From NCBI RefSeq assembly GCF_041227145.1, contig NZ_JBGFSP010000003.1, positions 1 through 64,000 on the forward strand: 64,000 nucleotides of DNA, written 5' to 3'. The notes beneath the pieces are model-generated. The model saw only the letters and a list, made by a program, of their open reading frames with translations. It did not search any database and was not told the DNA's origin. Position numbers and translations under genes: made by a program. Numbering within the stretch: the first letter of the stretch is position 1; every line of letters begins with the position of its first letter. Positions 17,531 through 28,860 of the stretch are shown here, in pieces. The stretch is from Bacteroides sp. AN502(2024) (GTDB lineage Bacteria; Bacteroidota; Bacteroidia; Bacteroidales; Bacteroidaceae).

Positions 17531-19114
17531 TCAGATCCATTGTTTAGCAACCATAGCGGCAGTCTCTTCGATACCCCTAGTCACCTTATCGTCAATCACT
17601 CCCGTTTTCAGTACATCCAATACATCCTCCTGGTGATTCAGTTGCAGGGATTCGATGAAACTGCGTTCAAAGTGCTGCACCTTATCCAAGGGGATATCGT
17701 GGAGAAGTCCGTGTGTACCACAGTAGAGGATAGCAATCTGCTGCTCTACGGGCATCGGGCTATATTGAGGCTGAATCAACAGCCGGCTGTTCTTACGTCC
17801 CTTATCAATGGTCAGTGCGGTAATCGGGTCCATATCACTACTAAACTTGGAGAAAGCCTCCAATTCACGATATTGAGCCTGGTCTATCTTCAATGTTCCC
17901 GCCACTTTCTTCATAGCCTTAATCTGCGCGTTACCACCTACACGGGATACGGAGATACCGACATTAATAGCCGGACGCGTACCTTGGTTGAACAAGTCAG
18001 TTTCGAGGAATATCTGTCCGTCGGTGATAGAAATCACATTCGTCGGGATATAGGCCGATACGTCACCAGCCTGAGTTTCGATGATAGGCAATGCCGTGAG
18101 CGAACCACCACCTTTGACAATCCCCTTCAGACTTTCCGGAAGGTCGTTCATTTCGCGTGCTACTTCCTCCTGACTGATAATCTTGGCAGCACGTTCCAAC
18201 AGTCGGGAGTGCAGATAGAAGATATCCCCCGGATAAGCCTCACGACCGGACGGACGGCGAAGAATCAAAGAAACCTCCCGATAAGCTACCGCCTGCTTGG
18301 AAAGGTCGTCATAGACCACCAACGCATGACGACCGGTATCACGGAAATACTCACCGATGGCAGCACCCGCAAATGGAGCGTAGTACTGCAATGCGGCCGG
18401 ATCACCTGCCGTAGCAGCCACAACAATCGTGTAGTCCAGTGCTCCGTACTCACGAAGCATATTAACGATAGAAGCAACGGTAGACCCCTTCTGCCCCACA
18501 GCTACATAAATACAATATACAGGATCCCCTGCCAGAAAGTTACTACGCTGGTTGATAATCGTATCAATAGCGATGGAAGTCTTTCCCGTCTGACGATCGC
18601 CGATAATCAACTCACGCTGTCCGCGACCGATAGGAATCATAGCGTCTACCGCCTTCAGTCCGGTTTGCAGCGGTTGGTTCACAGGCTGACGGTAAATTAC
18701 CCCCGGAGCTTTCCGCTCCAATGGCATATCATACAATTGGCCGCCAATCAGTCCTTTACCATCGAGCGGTTCACCCAACGGGTCGATCACACGTCCCAGC
18801 ATACTCTCTCCCACACGGATAGAGGCGATACGTTTGGTACGCTTTACGACGAATCCCTCCTTAATCTTGTCCGTCGGTCCCAACAGCACAGCTCCCACGT
18901 TATCCTCTTCGAGGTTCATCACGATTGCTTTGATACCATTGTCAAACTCCAGCAATTCATTGGCTTCGGCATTCCGCAATCCATAGATACGCACTACACC
19001 GTCGCTCACCTGGAGCACCGTACCCATTTCGTCAAGTTGCACATTGGCGTTGATTCCTTCGAGCTGCTTGCGCAATATATCAGATACTTCGCTTACTTTT
19101 ATATTTTCAGACAT
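17531..19114 (-). CDS. atpA: F1 ATP synthase alpha subunit
   Basis: Non-catalytic nucleotide-binding subunit of F1; 527 residues. The P-loop reads [13 protein letters not shown] (about residues 171-183), with the alpha-subunit signature [14 protein letters not shown] later. Its start shares one base with the atpH stop (TAATG), implying translational coupling. All core motifs are intact. Confidence 0.98.
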   Translation of the reverse strand: MSENIKVSEVSDILRKQLEGINANVQLDEMGTVLQVSDGVVRIYGLRNAEANELLEFDNGIKAIVMNLEEDNVGAVLLGPTDKIKEGFVVKRTKRIASIRVGESMLGRVIDPLGEPLDGKGLIGGQLYDMPLERKAPGVIYRQPVNQPLQTGLKAVDAMIPIGRGQRELIIGDRQTGKTSIAIDTIINQRSNFLAGDPVYCIYVAVGQKGSTVASIVNMLREYGALDYTIVVAATAGDPAALQYYAPFAGAAIGEYFRDTGRHALVVYDDLSKQAVAYREVSLILRRPSGREAYPGDIFYLHSRLLERAAKIISQEEVAREMNDLPESLKGIVKGGGSLTALPIIETQAGDVSAYIPTNVISITDGQIFLETDLFNQGTRPAINVGISVSRVGGNAQIKAMKKVAGTLKIDQAQYRELEAFSKFSSDMDPITALTIDKGRKNSRLLIQPQYSPMPVEQQIAILYCGTHGLLHDIPLDKVQHFERSFIESLQLNHQEDVLDVLKTGVIDDKVTRGIEETAAMVAKQWI

Positions 19115-19674
19115 TATACAATTCTCCTATTCTTATCAATAAATTGTTGTTTCACTCGCTTCAACTGCGTGGCAACGCTTGCATCCAGCCGATAGTCATT
19201 GACATCGAAGATAAATCCGCCTTCAATAGAGGGATCCACCACCGTTTCCAGTTCCATCCGAGCATGCAAGATACGCTCTGCCACGGAACGAATCCGGCTT
19301 TCCGTTTCCTTATCGACAGGAACGGCTGTGATCAACTTGCCTGTTCCGATGTGCTTCAGTTTCCGGTAAAGATCCAGATACATCAGGCTGATAAATTGCA
19401 GATAGCCTTCACGACTGTTGCGCAGTACTAAAGTGATAAAACGGACAAACTCTCTAGTCGATTTTCCGTCGCCATCAGCAGCCGTGCAGACTAACGCCAA
19501 CTTTTCTTTAGTCGTGATGACCGGATTATCAAGTGCTTCGCGCAAACCCGGCTGTTCACAAAAGCTGTGAGACAGGGCCAGAAATTCCTGATACAACCTA
19601 TCCTCCATACCTTTTTCCTGAGCGTATTCAATAACAGCTTTAGCATAACGCATTGAGAGTATTCCGACTTCCAT
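19114..19674 (-). CDS. atpH: F1 ATP synthase delta subunit
   Basis: Peripheral stalk subunit joining F1 to the b subunit; 186 residues, the usual length. The N-terminal [14 protein letters not shown] and the C-terminal region [29 protein letters not shown] are family signatures. It lies 5 bases after atpF and overlaps atpA by one base. Confidence 0.95.
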   Translation of the reverse strand: MEVGILSMRYAKAVIEYAQEKGMEDRLYQEFLALSHSFCEQPGLREALDNPVITTKEKLALVCTAADGDGKSTREFVRFITLVLRNSREGYLQFISLMYLDLYRKLKHIGTGKLITAVPVDKETESRIRSVAERILHARMELETVVDPSIEGGFIFDVNDYRLDASVATQLKRVKQQFIDKNRRIV

Positions 19675-19679
19675 CTTCT

Positions 19680-20183
19680 TTAGTTCTTATTCGGGGTTAG
19701 TACTTCATCCAGCATACGGTCGATCATCTCCATCTGTGCTTCCTTGTCCTCAAGACTCTTGCGGAGCACTTTCTCGGCGATGTCCACAGATAGTACGGCT
19801 ACCTGACGACGGATATCGCGGATGGCTTCGTCTTTCTCTATCTGGATTTGTTGTTTCACCGCATCCAGTTCTTTTTGTGCGGCAATCTCGGCTTGTTTAC
19901 GAGCCTCGTGAATAAGCTTGTCACGTTCTTCCATTGCTTCCCTCAAGATGCGTCCTTGTTCTTTGTTGGCAGCTGCCACCAATGCTTCGCCTTCTTCTTT
20001 CAGTTTAGACAACCGGGCATTAGCTTCTCTCGCCACCTCCAAAGACTGATCGATATAGGCCTTACGCTCCTCCACCATCTTGATGATGATGGGGAAGCCG
20101 TATTTCGCCAATACCACGAACACAATCCCGAATGAGAGAAACATCCAGAACAGCAGGCCACTATCCGGTAATAGTAATGACAT
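19680..20183 (-). CDS. atpF: F0 ATP synthase b subunit
   Basis: Peripheral stalk; 167 residues with a single N-terminal membrane helix ([22 protein letters not shown]) and a long charged coiled coil rich in Glu, Lys and Ala. Only one b-type gene is present, so the stalk is presumably a homodimer. It follows atpE after 59 bases containing an AT-rich linker. Confidence 0.95.
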   Translation of the reverse strand: MSLLLPDSGLLFWMFLSFGIVFVVLAKYGFPIIIKMVEERKAYIDQSLEVAREANARLSKLKEEGEALVAAANKEQGRILREAMEERDKLIHEARKQAEIAAQKELDAVKQQIQIEKDEAIRDIRRQVAVLSVDIAEKVLRKSLEDKEAQMEMIDRMLDEVLTPNKN

Positions 20184-20242
20184 ACCTTTTAATTAAAAAT
20201 TAAAGATTACAAATTAAAAAGCTGTATGGAGGTGTCTCCCTT

Positions 20243-20521
<279 letters not shown>

Positions 20522-20607
20522 TTATATTTTTCTTGTTTATTATTTAATCACTCATTCCACGCGGTTAGTCCGTATTCTTTTTATCGGTGTTTTCACCACG
20601 TTTCATT

Positions 20608-21750
20608 TCAATCTTCTTTTGTTTCCACTTTAGCCCCCTCCTGTGCCAGTCCGATAAACACTGCCGACAACATCGTGAACACGTAAGCTTGGATGAAAGC
20701 CACCAACAGCTCAAGCGCATTCATAAAGATGTTGAACAATACGGAAGCCACCGTCAATGTGCCGTTCAAGGCAGGTCCCATGCTCGCCGAGATAAATATC
20801 AGGCAAGTAAGCACCAGCATTGCCATGTGTCCCGCCAGCATATTGGCAAAAAGACGGATCATCAAAGCAAACGGTTTCGTGAAGATGCCGAAGAACTCGA
20901 TGAGCGGCATCATCGGTACAGGAACTTTCAACCACCAAGGAACATCGGGCCAGAAAATATCTTTCCAATAATGTTTCGTTCCGAAGATATTGACTGCAAC
21001 GAACGTACAGACTGCAAGCACCATAGTGATAGCGATATTTCCCGTCACATTCGCACCTCCGGGAAAGAATGGAATCAATCCCATCATATTATTGATAAAG
21101 ATGAAAAAGAACGCTGTCAGCAGATAGGGTGCAAACTTGCGGTAATTGGGTCCTACACAACTTTTGATAATGTCATCATTCACCATCATGATAAACATCT
21201 CCATGAATCCGATAAATCCTCCCGGTGATTTGGTTCCTTGCGGACGTTTTCTGTACCAGTGTGCCACACTCAATACAATGACGAGCAACAACACGCTGTT
21301 GAACAACAGAGCAAACGTCACTTTCGTAATGGAAATATCCCAGGGACGGACCTGTTCGCCTGCCGCATTGTACTCAACCAGTTTGCCTTCATACTTGCTT
21401 CCTTCCGGAGCGATGGACAGTCCCTCATACATACCTCCATTCTCTTCAAGACGGGAAGAAGAGAACACATGCCACCCTGTCGTACCACTATAAACAATAA
21501 CAGGTAATGGTATAGTAATATGGGTGTTACCCCATGTTGTAATATGCCATTCGTAAGAGTCTCCAATATGACCAAACACAATTTCCTTCACATCTACCGT
21601 GTTCTTCTGCTCCTCCTTTGAAGTAATTTCGTCCTCCACCTGTTGTGACATCGCCTTCCCCTCCTGCTCTTGTGCAAGAACCGGCAAGCCGACCGTCTCC
21701 ATGAGACAGAACAGAATCAACGAAGTTAGTATGTTATGCAACTGTTTCAT
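20608..21750 (-). CDS. atpB: F0 ATP synthase a subunit with long exported N-terminal region
   Basis: Stator channel for protons; 380 residues, about 100 more than E. coli AtpB. A signal-like segment ends near LPVLAQEQ and an extra extramembrane domain follows (to about residue 140) before the first core helix. The essential arginine is in MIRLFANMLAGHMAMLV. The extended N-terminus is common in Bacteroidetes a subunits. It overlaps the upstream small membrane protein gene by 17 bases. Confidence 0.95.
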   Translation of the reverse strand: MKQLHNILTSLILFCLMETVGLPVLAQEQEGKAMSQQVEDEITSKEEQKNTVDVKEIVFGHIGDSYEWHITTWGNTHITIPLPVIVYSGTTGWHVFSSSRLEENGGMYEGLSIAPEGSKYEGKLVEYNAAGEQVRPWDISITKVTFALLFNSVLLLVIVLSVAHWYRKRPQGTKSPGGFIGFMEMFIMMVNDDIIKSCVGPNYRKFAPYLLTAFFFIFINNMMGLIPFFPGGANVTGNIAITMVLAVCTFVAVNIFGTKHYWKDIFWPDVPWWLKVPVPMMPLIEFFGIFTKPFALMIRLFANMLAGHMAMLVLTCLIFISASMGPALNGTLTVASVLFNIFMNALELLVAFIQAYVFTMLSAVFIGLAQEGAKVETKED

Positions 21751-22168
21751 TTTTCTTCTTATTTTTCTTTTTCCGTATCTGATTCAACTCAAAAGAGAAG
21801 AAGAACCAGGTTTCGAATATCAGATATATCAAATAGAACGAGACAAACGTCAATAAAAAAGCTTTGGCTTCTTCGCGAACGACAAGACAATAGATCAATA
21901 CCAAAACCAACGAAAGAATCATTTTTACCACCTTTATTGCCAGATACAACAGTAACAATCTCTGTGGAGCATGCAGGAGGCAAGCGTCGAACATATAGAT
22001 GCTAAACAGACCGAAGAAGTAAAAATAGACCGGAATAAACGGATATCCTCCGAAATAATGTCCTGGCAAAGCGAAGTGTAGAATGACAGCTCCGAGTGCT
22101 GCGCTTATTACTGCAAACAAGGTATGCCAACAAATAAAGTTCCGTTTAATTTTACTAATACTTACCAT
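21734..22168 (-). CDS. Small membrane protein of the atp operon, AtpI-position
   Basis: A 144-residue protein with about four membrane helices (WHTLFAVISAALGAVILHFALPG; FIPVYFYFFGLFSIYMF; LLLLYLAIKVVKMILSLVLVLIYCLVV; AFLLTFVSFYLIYLIFETWFFFSFEL) and a very basic tail (KKKNKKKN). I chose the ATG at 22168; a longer in-frame start at 22222 would overlap atpC. Its place before atpB is where other bacteria have atpI, so an assembly role is plausible by position only. It overlaps atpB by 17 bases. Confidence 0.8.
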   Translation of the reverse strand: MVSISKIKRNFICWHTLFAVISAALGAVILHFALPGHYFGGYPFIPVYFYFFGLFSIYMFDACLLHAPQRLLLLYLAIKVVKMILSLVLVLIYCLVVREEAKAFLLTFVSFYLIYLIFETWFFFSFELNQIRKKKNKKKNETVA

Positions 22169-22190
22169 CTTACTGTTTTTTCTATAAAAA

Positions 22191-22439
22191 TCAGGAAATA
22201 CAGGCAGAAACCGTGCCGTCACTCATCTCGACAAAACCGCCCTGAATATCCATCGTGTGCTCTTCTCCCTCCATCGTTGTGTACCTCAACGTTCCTGCTT
22301 TCAACGATGAGACAATAGGCGCATGACCCGGCAGAATAGAAAACGAACCGATCATTCCCGGCAATGTGACAATCTTCACATTGCCGTCGAATATGCTCTT
22401 TTCGGGCGATACTATACTCAAATGCAGTTCTTTCATCAT
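22191..22439 (-). CDS. atpC: F1 ATP synthase epsilon subunit, short form
   Basis: 82 residues, against about 130-140 in many bacteria. Only the N-terminal beta-sandwich is present (LHLSIVSPEKSIFDGNVKIVTLPGMIGSFSILPGHAPIVSSLKAGTLR pattern), ending QGGFVEMSDGTVSACIS. The C-terminal two-helix domain that inhibits ATP hydrolysis in other species is missing. It lies 9 bases after atpD. Confidence 0.94.
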   Translation of the reverse strand: MMKELHLSIVSPEKSIFDGNVKIVTLPGMIGSFSILPGHAPIVSSLKAGTLRYTTMEGEEHTMDIQGGFVEMSDGTVSACIS

Positions 22440-22448
22440 GCTATCTTT

Positions 22449-23978
<1,530 letters not shown>

Positions 23979-24158
23979 CTATTTATTTTATATTATTCTT
24001 TTCTCTCCCTTTGACTTTATAATATGACAAGGAATGAAAATCTTTCGCGTTTTACCTATTTTCATTATCATAGTAAACAGTTGAGTTCAATTTTTGTTCA
24101 ACTATTTTCTATATTCGATAAACTTCTGTTCTGAGAAATAGTTAAAGAAACAACTGCA

Positions 24159-24166
24159 CAAATGTA
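24159..24166 (-). promoter_or_regulatory. Probable -7 box of the atp operon promoter
   Basis: TACATTTG on the minus strand matches TAnnTTTG and would give a leader of about 180 bases before atpD. No obvious -33 TTTG. The rest of 23970-24500 is AT-rich with no gene seen. Confidence 0.5.
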
Positions 24167-24467
24167 GAAATAATTCCGTGTCGTTGTGCTTTCTTTTTCA
24201 TTATTTGTCGTTCAATAACACTTATTAGGCCTGCAAACACAACAGATTAACCAAAATCCCACAACCTTCCGCTACAATTTAAAAGCAAAATAGATTTAAT
24301 ACTAACAAACTGTCAATAAACTAAATTATTATCTACGGTTTTACGTCCACTTGTTTAAAATCAAGAAATTAGCCAAATCTGAAGATAGTGGCAAAGACAA
24401 CTTCCCGATTTATATAAAAGAGCAATATAATAACGCTCTATACAGTTATTTTCTCATTTTTTTGCTG

Positions 24468-24475
24468 TAATTTTG
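24468..24475 (+). promoter_or_regulatory. -7 box of the purT promoter
   Basis: TAATTTTG, a perfect TAnnTTTG match, 25 bases before the purT start. The -33 region is not obvious. Confidence 0.6.
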
Positions 24476-24500
24476 CGCCACTTAATATAAAACACTCAAA

Positions 24501-25670
24501 ATGATGAAGAAAATACTGTTACTCGGTTCCGGTGAACTAGGAAAAGAATTTGTAATTGCAGCTCAACGTAAAGGTCAACATATCATTGCTTGCGACTCTT
24601 ATGCAGGAGCACCGGCTATGCAAGTGGCCGATGAATTTGAAGTATTCGACATGCTGAACGGTGAAGAACTGGAACGCGTTGTGAAAAAACACCACCCGGA
24701 CATCATCGTTCCGGAAATTGAAGCCATCCGCACAGAACGTTTATACGACTTCGAAAAAGAAGGTATTCAGGTAGTTCCCAGTGCTCGTGCTGTGAACTTC
24801 ACCATGAACCGCAAAGCCATCCGCGACCTCGCCGCTAAAGAACTCGGATTGAAAACAGCCAAATATTTCTATGCCAAAACCTTGGAAGAGCTGAAAGAAG
24901 CTGCCGACAAAATCGGTTTCCCTTGTGTCGTTAAACCGTTGATGTCTTCTTCCGGCAAAGGACAATCGCTCGTGAAGAGTGCCGACGAACTCGAGCATGC
25001 CTGGGAATACGGATGCAGTGGCAGTCGTGGCGATATCCGCGAACTTATCATTGAGGAATTTATCAAATTCGATAGCGAAATCACCCTGCTTACTATTACT
25101 CAAAAAAACGGCCCTACCCTGTTCTGTCCTCCCATCGGACACGTGCAGAAAGGTGGCGACTATCGTGAAAGTTTTCAGCCTGCGCACATCGATCCCGCCC
25201 ATCTGAAAGAAGCGGAAGAAATGGCAGAGAAAGTAACCCGTGCATTGACAGGCGCAGGACTTTGGGGAGTCGAGTTCTTCCTAAGCCATGAAAACGGGGT
25301 CTATTTCTCCGAACTTTCCCCCCGTCCGCATGACACAGGTATGGTGACACTGGCAGGTACACAAAACCTGAACGAATTCGAACTCCACTTACGTGCCGTG
25401 CTCGGTCTTCCCATTCCGGGCATCAAACAAGAACGGATGGGCGCAAGCGCCGTGATTCTTTCCCCGATTGCCAGCCAGGAACGCCCTCAATATCGCGGAC
25501 TGGAAGAAGTAACGAAAGAAGAAGACACCTACCTCCGCATATTCGGCAAACCGTTTACCCGCGTCAACCGCCGCATGGGAGTAGTGCTCTGCTATGCTCC
25601 GTCAGGTGCCAATTTGGATAATTTGCGTAATAAGGCAAAGAGAATTGCCGGAAAAGTAGAGGTTTATTAA
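24501..25670 (+). CDS. purT: Formate-dependent phosphoribosylglycinamide formyltransferase
   Basis: ATP-grasp enzyme making formyl-GAR from GAR, formate and ATP in purine synthesis; 389 residues, full length. Visible are the N-terminal [17 protein letters not shown], the ATP-grasp lysine segment [17 protein letters not shown] (about residues 139-155) and the metal-binding [29 protein letters not shown]. It is monocistronic, with its own promoter. Transcription probably ends at the hairpin at 25904. Confidence 0.98.
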   Translation: MMKKILLLGSGELGKEFVIAAQRKGQHIIACDSYAGAPAMQVADEFEVFDMLNGEELERVVKKHHPDIIVPEIEAIRTERLYDFEKEGIQVVPSARAVNFTMNRKAIRDLAAKELGLKTAKYFYAKTLEELKEAADKIGFPCVVKPLMSSSGKGQSLVKSADELEHAWEYGCSGSRGDIRELIIEEFIKFDSEITLLTITQKNGPTLFCPPIGHVQKGGDYRESFQPAHIDPAHLKEAEEMAEKVTRALTGAGLWGVEFFLSHENGVYFSELSPRPHDTGMVTLAGTQNLNEFELHLRAVLGLPIPGIKQERMGASAVILSPIASQERPQYRGLEEVTKEEDTYLRIFGKPFTRVNRRMGVVLCYAPSGANLDNLRNKAKRIAGKVEVY

Positions 25671-25699
25671 AACGCCAGACAATCCAAAGGGAATAAGTG

Positions 25700-25867
25700 A
25701 TGAATAATGAAATCCTATATATCCTCCTGCCCCATTATGCTGCGCACGAGATCGTATATCTTTCACAAGCTGTCACCTCCGATGAATTTGCACTGAAAGA
25801 AAATCCGAAGTATGTCAATAAGGTTGTCGCTCCGACAATGGAGCCTGTTTTTGTAGTATTAACGTAA
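25700..25867 (+). pseudogene. Truncated DJ-1/PfpI-like N-terminal fragment
   Basis: A 55-codon reading frame starting ATG at 25700 with an AG-rich ribosome site (AAAGGGAATA) upstream. Its sequence (EILYILLPHYAAHEIVYLSQAV, then a KVVAPTMEPVF segment) resembles the first strand-helix-strand of DJ-1/PfpI amidotransferase-fold proteins, which run to about 190 residues. It ends abruptly at TAA after VFVVLT and no continuation was found in the next bases. It is most likely a gene remnant; a genuine short peptide is less likely. Confidence 0.5.
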
Positions 25868-25903
25868 GTCCGATACCATCTATACATAAGCAAATCAGTT
25901 CTC

Positions 25904-25928
25904 CGGATTTATTCAATCCGTTTTTTTT
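25904..25928 (+). terminator. Rho-independent terminator after purT
   Basis: Stem CGGATT/AATCCG around loop TATTC, followed by eight T. It faces rightward and would end the purT transcript. Confidence 0.8.
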
Positions 25929-25968
25929 GATTACCTACTCGGATTCATCGCTTCGCCTATTCTAACTT

Positions 25969-26054
25969 CGTATAACTATAGTGTACTTTGCGTATGACTA
26001 TAGTTATACGCAAGGGAGACTATAGTTATACGAAAGGGAAACTATAGTTATACG
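25969..26054 (+). repeat. Four 22-bp tandem repeats with palindromic core
   Basis: ACTATAG begins at 25975, 25997, 26019 and 26041, an exact 22-base period. The unit contains ACTATAGT and TATACG. The first copy reads CGTATAACTATAGT, the reverse complement of the ACTATAGTTATACG found in the others. No gene is seen from 25868 to 26294, apart from an open stretch of about 40 codons on the minus strand near 26130-26250 that I cannot assign. Confidence 0.8.
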
Positions 26055-26294
26055 AAATCAAATTGCCTAACGGACAGAATCCTGACAGGCAATTACCCCA
26101 TTAGAAATGCATGCGGGACTCATCTTCAGAGCACTCCAGACATCGGTCTTTCAACAACTTTATCACAAATGTACTTTCTGTTATCGCGATATATTGCTGC
26201 TTCAAGAAGAAGCCTGTCATTGACATAGAGTCCGTCAAGGACAGGCAACTTAATTTATTTTGAAGTTATTTCATGTTATGATAGATACTTACTC

Positions 26295-27440
26295 CTAGCT
26301 CAAGAAACATTTTGCCAAATACTTGCGTAAATGTTCATCATAGAATTTCAAGCTTAGATAAGCCAATACGATGCACAATGCGTAAACACATAAAGCTACT
26401 TGCCAAGTCTCGCCCAGCGTATAGAGTTGATTCTTAATCAGCCATGCATAAAACAGATACATCAACGGATAATGTATCACGTAAATCGGATAAGATATAT
26501 CCCCCAAGAACTTACATATCTGCGTTGACCGCTTATCCGTCGTTGTTCCCGACGCACCCAGCCACACAAGGATAGGGAAAACAACGACAATGCAAAACGC
26601 TTCATACACACCGTTCGTACAAACCGGCTCTGCTCCCTCCACATAAGGAACGGAAAACAGGGCAATCAATATAAGGGTACATATCCAAAAAGCGCCTTTT
26701 ATTTTCACTGGTTTGAAATTGCGGGATAAAAGCATACCCAAAGAAAAAGGGAAAAGCATTCTCAATGATCCGCCCAGAAAGTTTACGCCATCCAACGTCC
26801 ATCCCACCCCCATGTTCCCATAACCGGAGACATCGAAGATAGCGAAAGACGTCAACGCCACTCCCAACAATACGACCATTACAGTCAACGTTTTATTAGA
26901 CAAACGGCGAATGAACAACGCATAAAGGATATTGCCTATATACTCGAAAAACAACGACCAGCATGGTCCGTTCAAGGGGAACATCTCGCCATTACCACGA
27001 ACTTCATAACCCGCACCCGGTATGGCAGGAATAAAAAATATCGCACAAAGAAGAGATAGCATGACCATGGATATGGCAACGTGTGTTCCATCCCATTGCA
27101 CAGCCCCCTGAATACAGAACGTGATAGTTCCCAGGACAGCCCCTAAAACAACCATAGGATGAAGACGTATCAACCGGCGTTTAAAAAAATCTTTCATGGT
27201 CAGACTCTTACCCCAACGATCATCGTAAGCGTAACCGATCACAAAACCCGAAAGGATAAAAAAGAAATCCACGGCCAAATATCCGTGATTCAATGTTTCA
27301 ATAGCACTATTACCGGCAAAAGCGAAGCCCTCGAATACATGATACCAGATCACCATAAGAGCCGCCACACCGCGAAGTCCGTCAAGAAGTTCATAATGCG
27401 CCTTGGTGTCTGCAAAGGCTGAAGAAGAAATGTTCGTCAT
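26295..27440 (-). CDS. Acyltransferase family 3 membrane protein
   Basis: Integral membrane O-acyltransferase of 381 residues, expected to transfer acetyl or another acyl group to an exported sugar. The family start HYELLDGLRGVAALMVIWYHVFEGF is at residues 15-39 and contains the usual arginine and histidine. YLAVDFFFILSGFVIGYAY follows, then about ten membrane helices to the end. The acceptor is unknown; no glycan-synthesis genes are adjacent. A -7 box lies 38 bases upstream. Confidence 0.9.
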   Translation of the reverse strand: MTNISSSAFADTKAHYELLDGLRGVAALMVIWYHVFEGFAFAGNSAIETLNHGYLAVDFFFILSGFVIGYAYDDRWGKSLTMKDFFKRRLIRLHPMVVLGAVLGTITFCIQGAVQWDGTHVAISMVMLSLLCAIFFIPAIPGAGYEVRGNGEMFPLNGPCWSLFFEYIGNILYALFIRRLSNKTLTVMVVLLGVALTSFAIFDVSGYGNMGVGWTLDGVNFLGGSLRMLFPFSLGMLLSRNFKPVKIKGAFWICTLILIALFSVPYVEGAEPVCTNGVYEAFCIVVVFPILVWLGASGTTTDKRSTQICKFLGDISYPIYVIHYPLMYLFYAWLIKNQLYTLGETWQVALCVYALCIVLAYLSLKFYDEHLRKYLAKCFLS

Positions 27441-27478
27441 CTGTTTTTTCTATTAGTATGTTAGTATTTTTCAGGTGA

Positions 27479-27486
27479 CAAAGATA
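27479..27486 (-). promoter_or_regulatory. -7 box of the acyltransferase gene
   Basis: TATCTTTG on the minus strand, a perfect TAnnTTTG match. The -33 element is not clear. Confidence 0.5.
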
Positions 27487-27539
27487 TGATTTGCGCCACG
27501 AATTTTTTTTGCTTTAGAGCAAAAAAGCCTTGTTTATCG

Positions 27540-28103
27540 CTATTTTTTAGCGCGTACACGGCTAAGGGTATAGATAGAAATGCCTAGAAAAGCAGCCACA
27601 TATTTCAGCTTCACCCGGTTTATCAATCCGGGATAGCGGCGATTAAACTGCTCGTAGCGTTCTTTGGGCGGAAGTTGGAGGCGATCCACAAACATGTGAC
27701 TAAGCTCTTTATTGACATTCTGATGCAGAATTCTTCCCCAGTTGGCTATGTCGATATACGTTTCGTAGAGGGCATTCAGTTTGTCAATGTGGATAACGTA
27801 GATTTTGCAAGCGGAAAGCGTCTCAACACTTTCTATCGATGGTTGCTGATAGTAGAGCGAATCCATACCGAAGGTAACGTCCCCCTCCTGACTAAACCAC
27901 GTAGTGGTGTCCTCTCCGTTGTGATGGAATATGGAACGGGTAATGCCCTCTTCAATGAAATAAACCAAGCGGTCTGTCACTCCTGTCTGAACAATATAGG
28001 TATCTTTTGGATAATACCTTAATTCCATATTCGCCTGAAGCGCTTGAAGTGCTTCATCGGAAACCGGATAGATTTGCCTGATTTTACGAATGATATTTTC
28101 CAT
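27540..28103 (-). CDS. Crp/Fnr family transcription regulator
   Basis: A 187-residue cyclic-nucleotide-binding-fold regulator. The N-terminal sensory barrel includes RYYPKDTYIVQTGVTDRLVYFIEEGITRSIF and FGMDSLYYQQPS. A helical linker and a C-terminal helix-turn-helix (KYVAAFLGISIYTLSRVRAKK) follow. No cysteine cluster for an iron-sulfur centre is evident, so the signal is unknown. It lies 43 bases downstream of the CAT-like gene on the same strand, so the two may be co-transcribed. Confidence 0.9.
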   Translation of the reverse strand: MENIIRKIRQIYPVSDEALQALQANMELRYYPKDTYIVQTGVTDRLVYFIEEGITRSIFHHNGEDTTTWFSQEGDVTFGMDSLYYQQPSIESVETLSACKIYVIHIDKLNALYETYIDIANWGRILHQNVNKELSHMFVDRLQLPPKERYEQFNRRYPGLINRVKLKYVAAFLGISIYTLSRVRAKK

Positions 28104-28146
28104 TTAGGGGTAATGGCGTATTGCATTAGTTTTTTCAAAACAGAAG

Positions 28147-28770
28147 TTATAAATGGAGGTTCTCAACAAATTGTGCCACATGATAGCCATCCATCAAACC
28201 ATGATGACAGGTAATAGAAACGGGCATCATCAGTCTCTCTCCTTCACGGAAGAATTTACCTGTGGAAATTTTGGGGACGCTGTCGCCCGAACGCATATTA
28301 GTGGGATGCTTCATGTCAGTAAAAGAGAGCCACGGCACTGCCGAATAATGAATGGCATTGGGATGGAAAGTACCTCCTTTGTTGAGTCCCGTAGTGGCTT
28401 GCAAACGTTTCATCTCGGCTTTTGCCCGGCGAATAAAGACGAGTTCGTCCGGATCGTATTCAAAGGCGGCAAAAGAAAAGGTATGGTCGGCACGGGCTAC
28501 GGTAGCTTCGGGCAAAAGGCTGTCGTAGCACACCACTTTATCGCCTTCGATGCGGTAACGGAATTCTTCTACCGCAGCAGCGGCAGTCGTTACCCGGTGA
28601 AGGACTAGCAGGGAGAAGGATATGTCTTTGGCTTTGGCTTCCTGATACGCATGCGTACAGTCGACATGAACGGTCACTCCAAAAAACGGATCATCAAAAG
28701 CACTGAAATGCTCATAATGTTCTCTTCTGTTCCAAGTTGCAATATCGATGATTTTTTCTATCTGATTCAT
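28147..28770 (-). CDS. Chloramphenicol-acetyltransferase-like protein
   Basis: A 207-residue protein of the CatA-type acetyltransferase fold from the ATG at 28770 (a GTG three codons upstream is rejected). It starts with the family pattern ATWNRREHYEHFSAFDDPFFGVTV. The catalytic motif near the C-terminus is HHGLMDGYHV, matching the canonical HHxxxDG. YSAVPWLSFTDM and SVPKISTGKF are further family segments. Whether it modifies chloramphenicol or another alcohol cannot be told: genomic relatives without resistance are common. It is next to a Crp/Fnr regulator. Confidence 0.85.
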   Translation of the reverse strand: MNQIEKIIDIATWNRREHYEHFSAFDDPFFGVTVHVDCTHAYQEAKAKDISFSLLVLHRVTTAAAAVEEFRYRIEGDKVVCYDSLLPEATVARADHTFSFAAFEYDPDELVFIRRAKAEMKRLQATTGLNKGGTFHPNAIHYSAVPWLSFTDMKHPTNMRSGDSVPKISTGKFFREGERLMMPVSITCHHGLMDGYHVAQFVENLHL

Positions 28771-28860
28771 ACTAAACACTCTTTATTTAATTTTCACCAC
28801 AGATTGCACGGAAAGGGCACAGACTGAATCCGGGCGTATCTGTGGCGAAAATACATACAA

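Noticed and set aside
17540..19195. A 551-codon open frame on the plus strand opposite atpA.
   Set aside because: It lies entirely antisense to the intact atpA gene, has no family motifs, and its length follows from the codon use of atpA.
25969..26054. A possible CRISPR array at the 22-bp repeats.
   Set aside because: The units abut with no unique spacers, only four copies exist and no cas genes are nearby.
26130..26250. An open stretch of about 40 codons on the minus strand that reads like protein.
   Set aside because: It lacks a start codon and a match I can name; too short to call a gene or a remnant with confidence.
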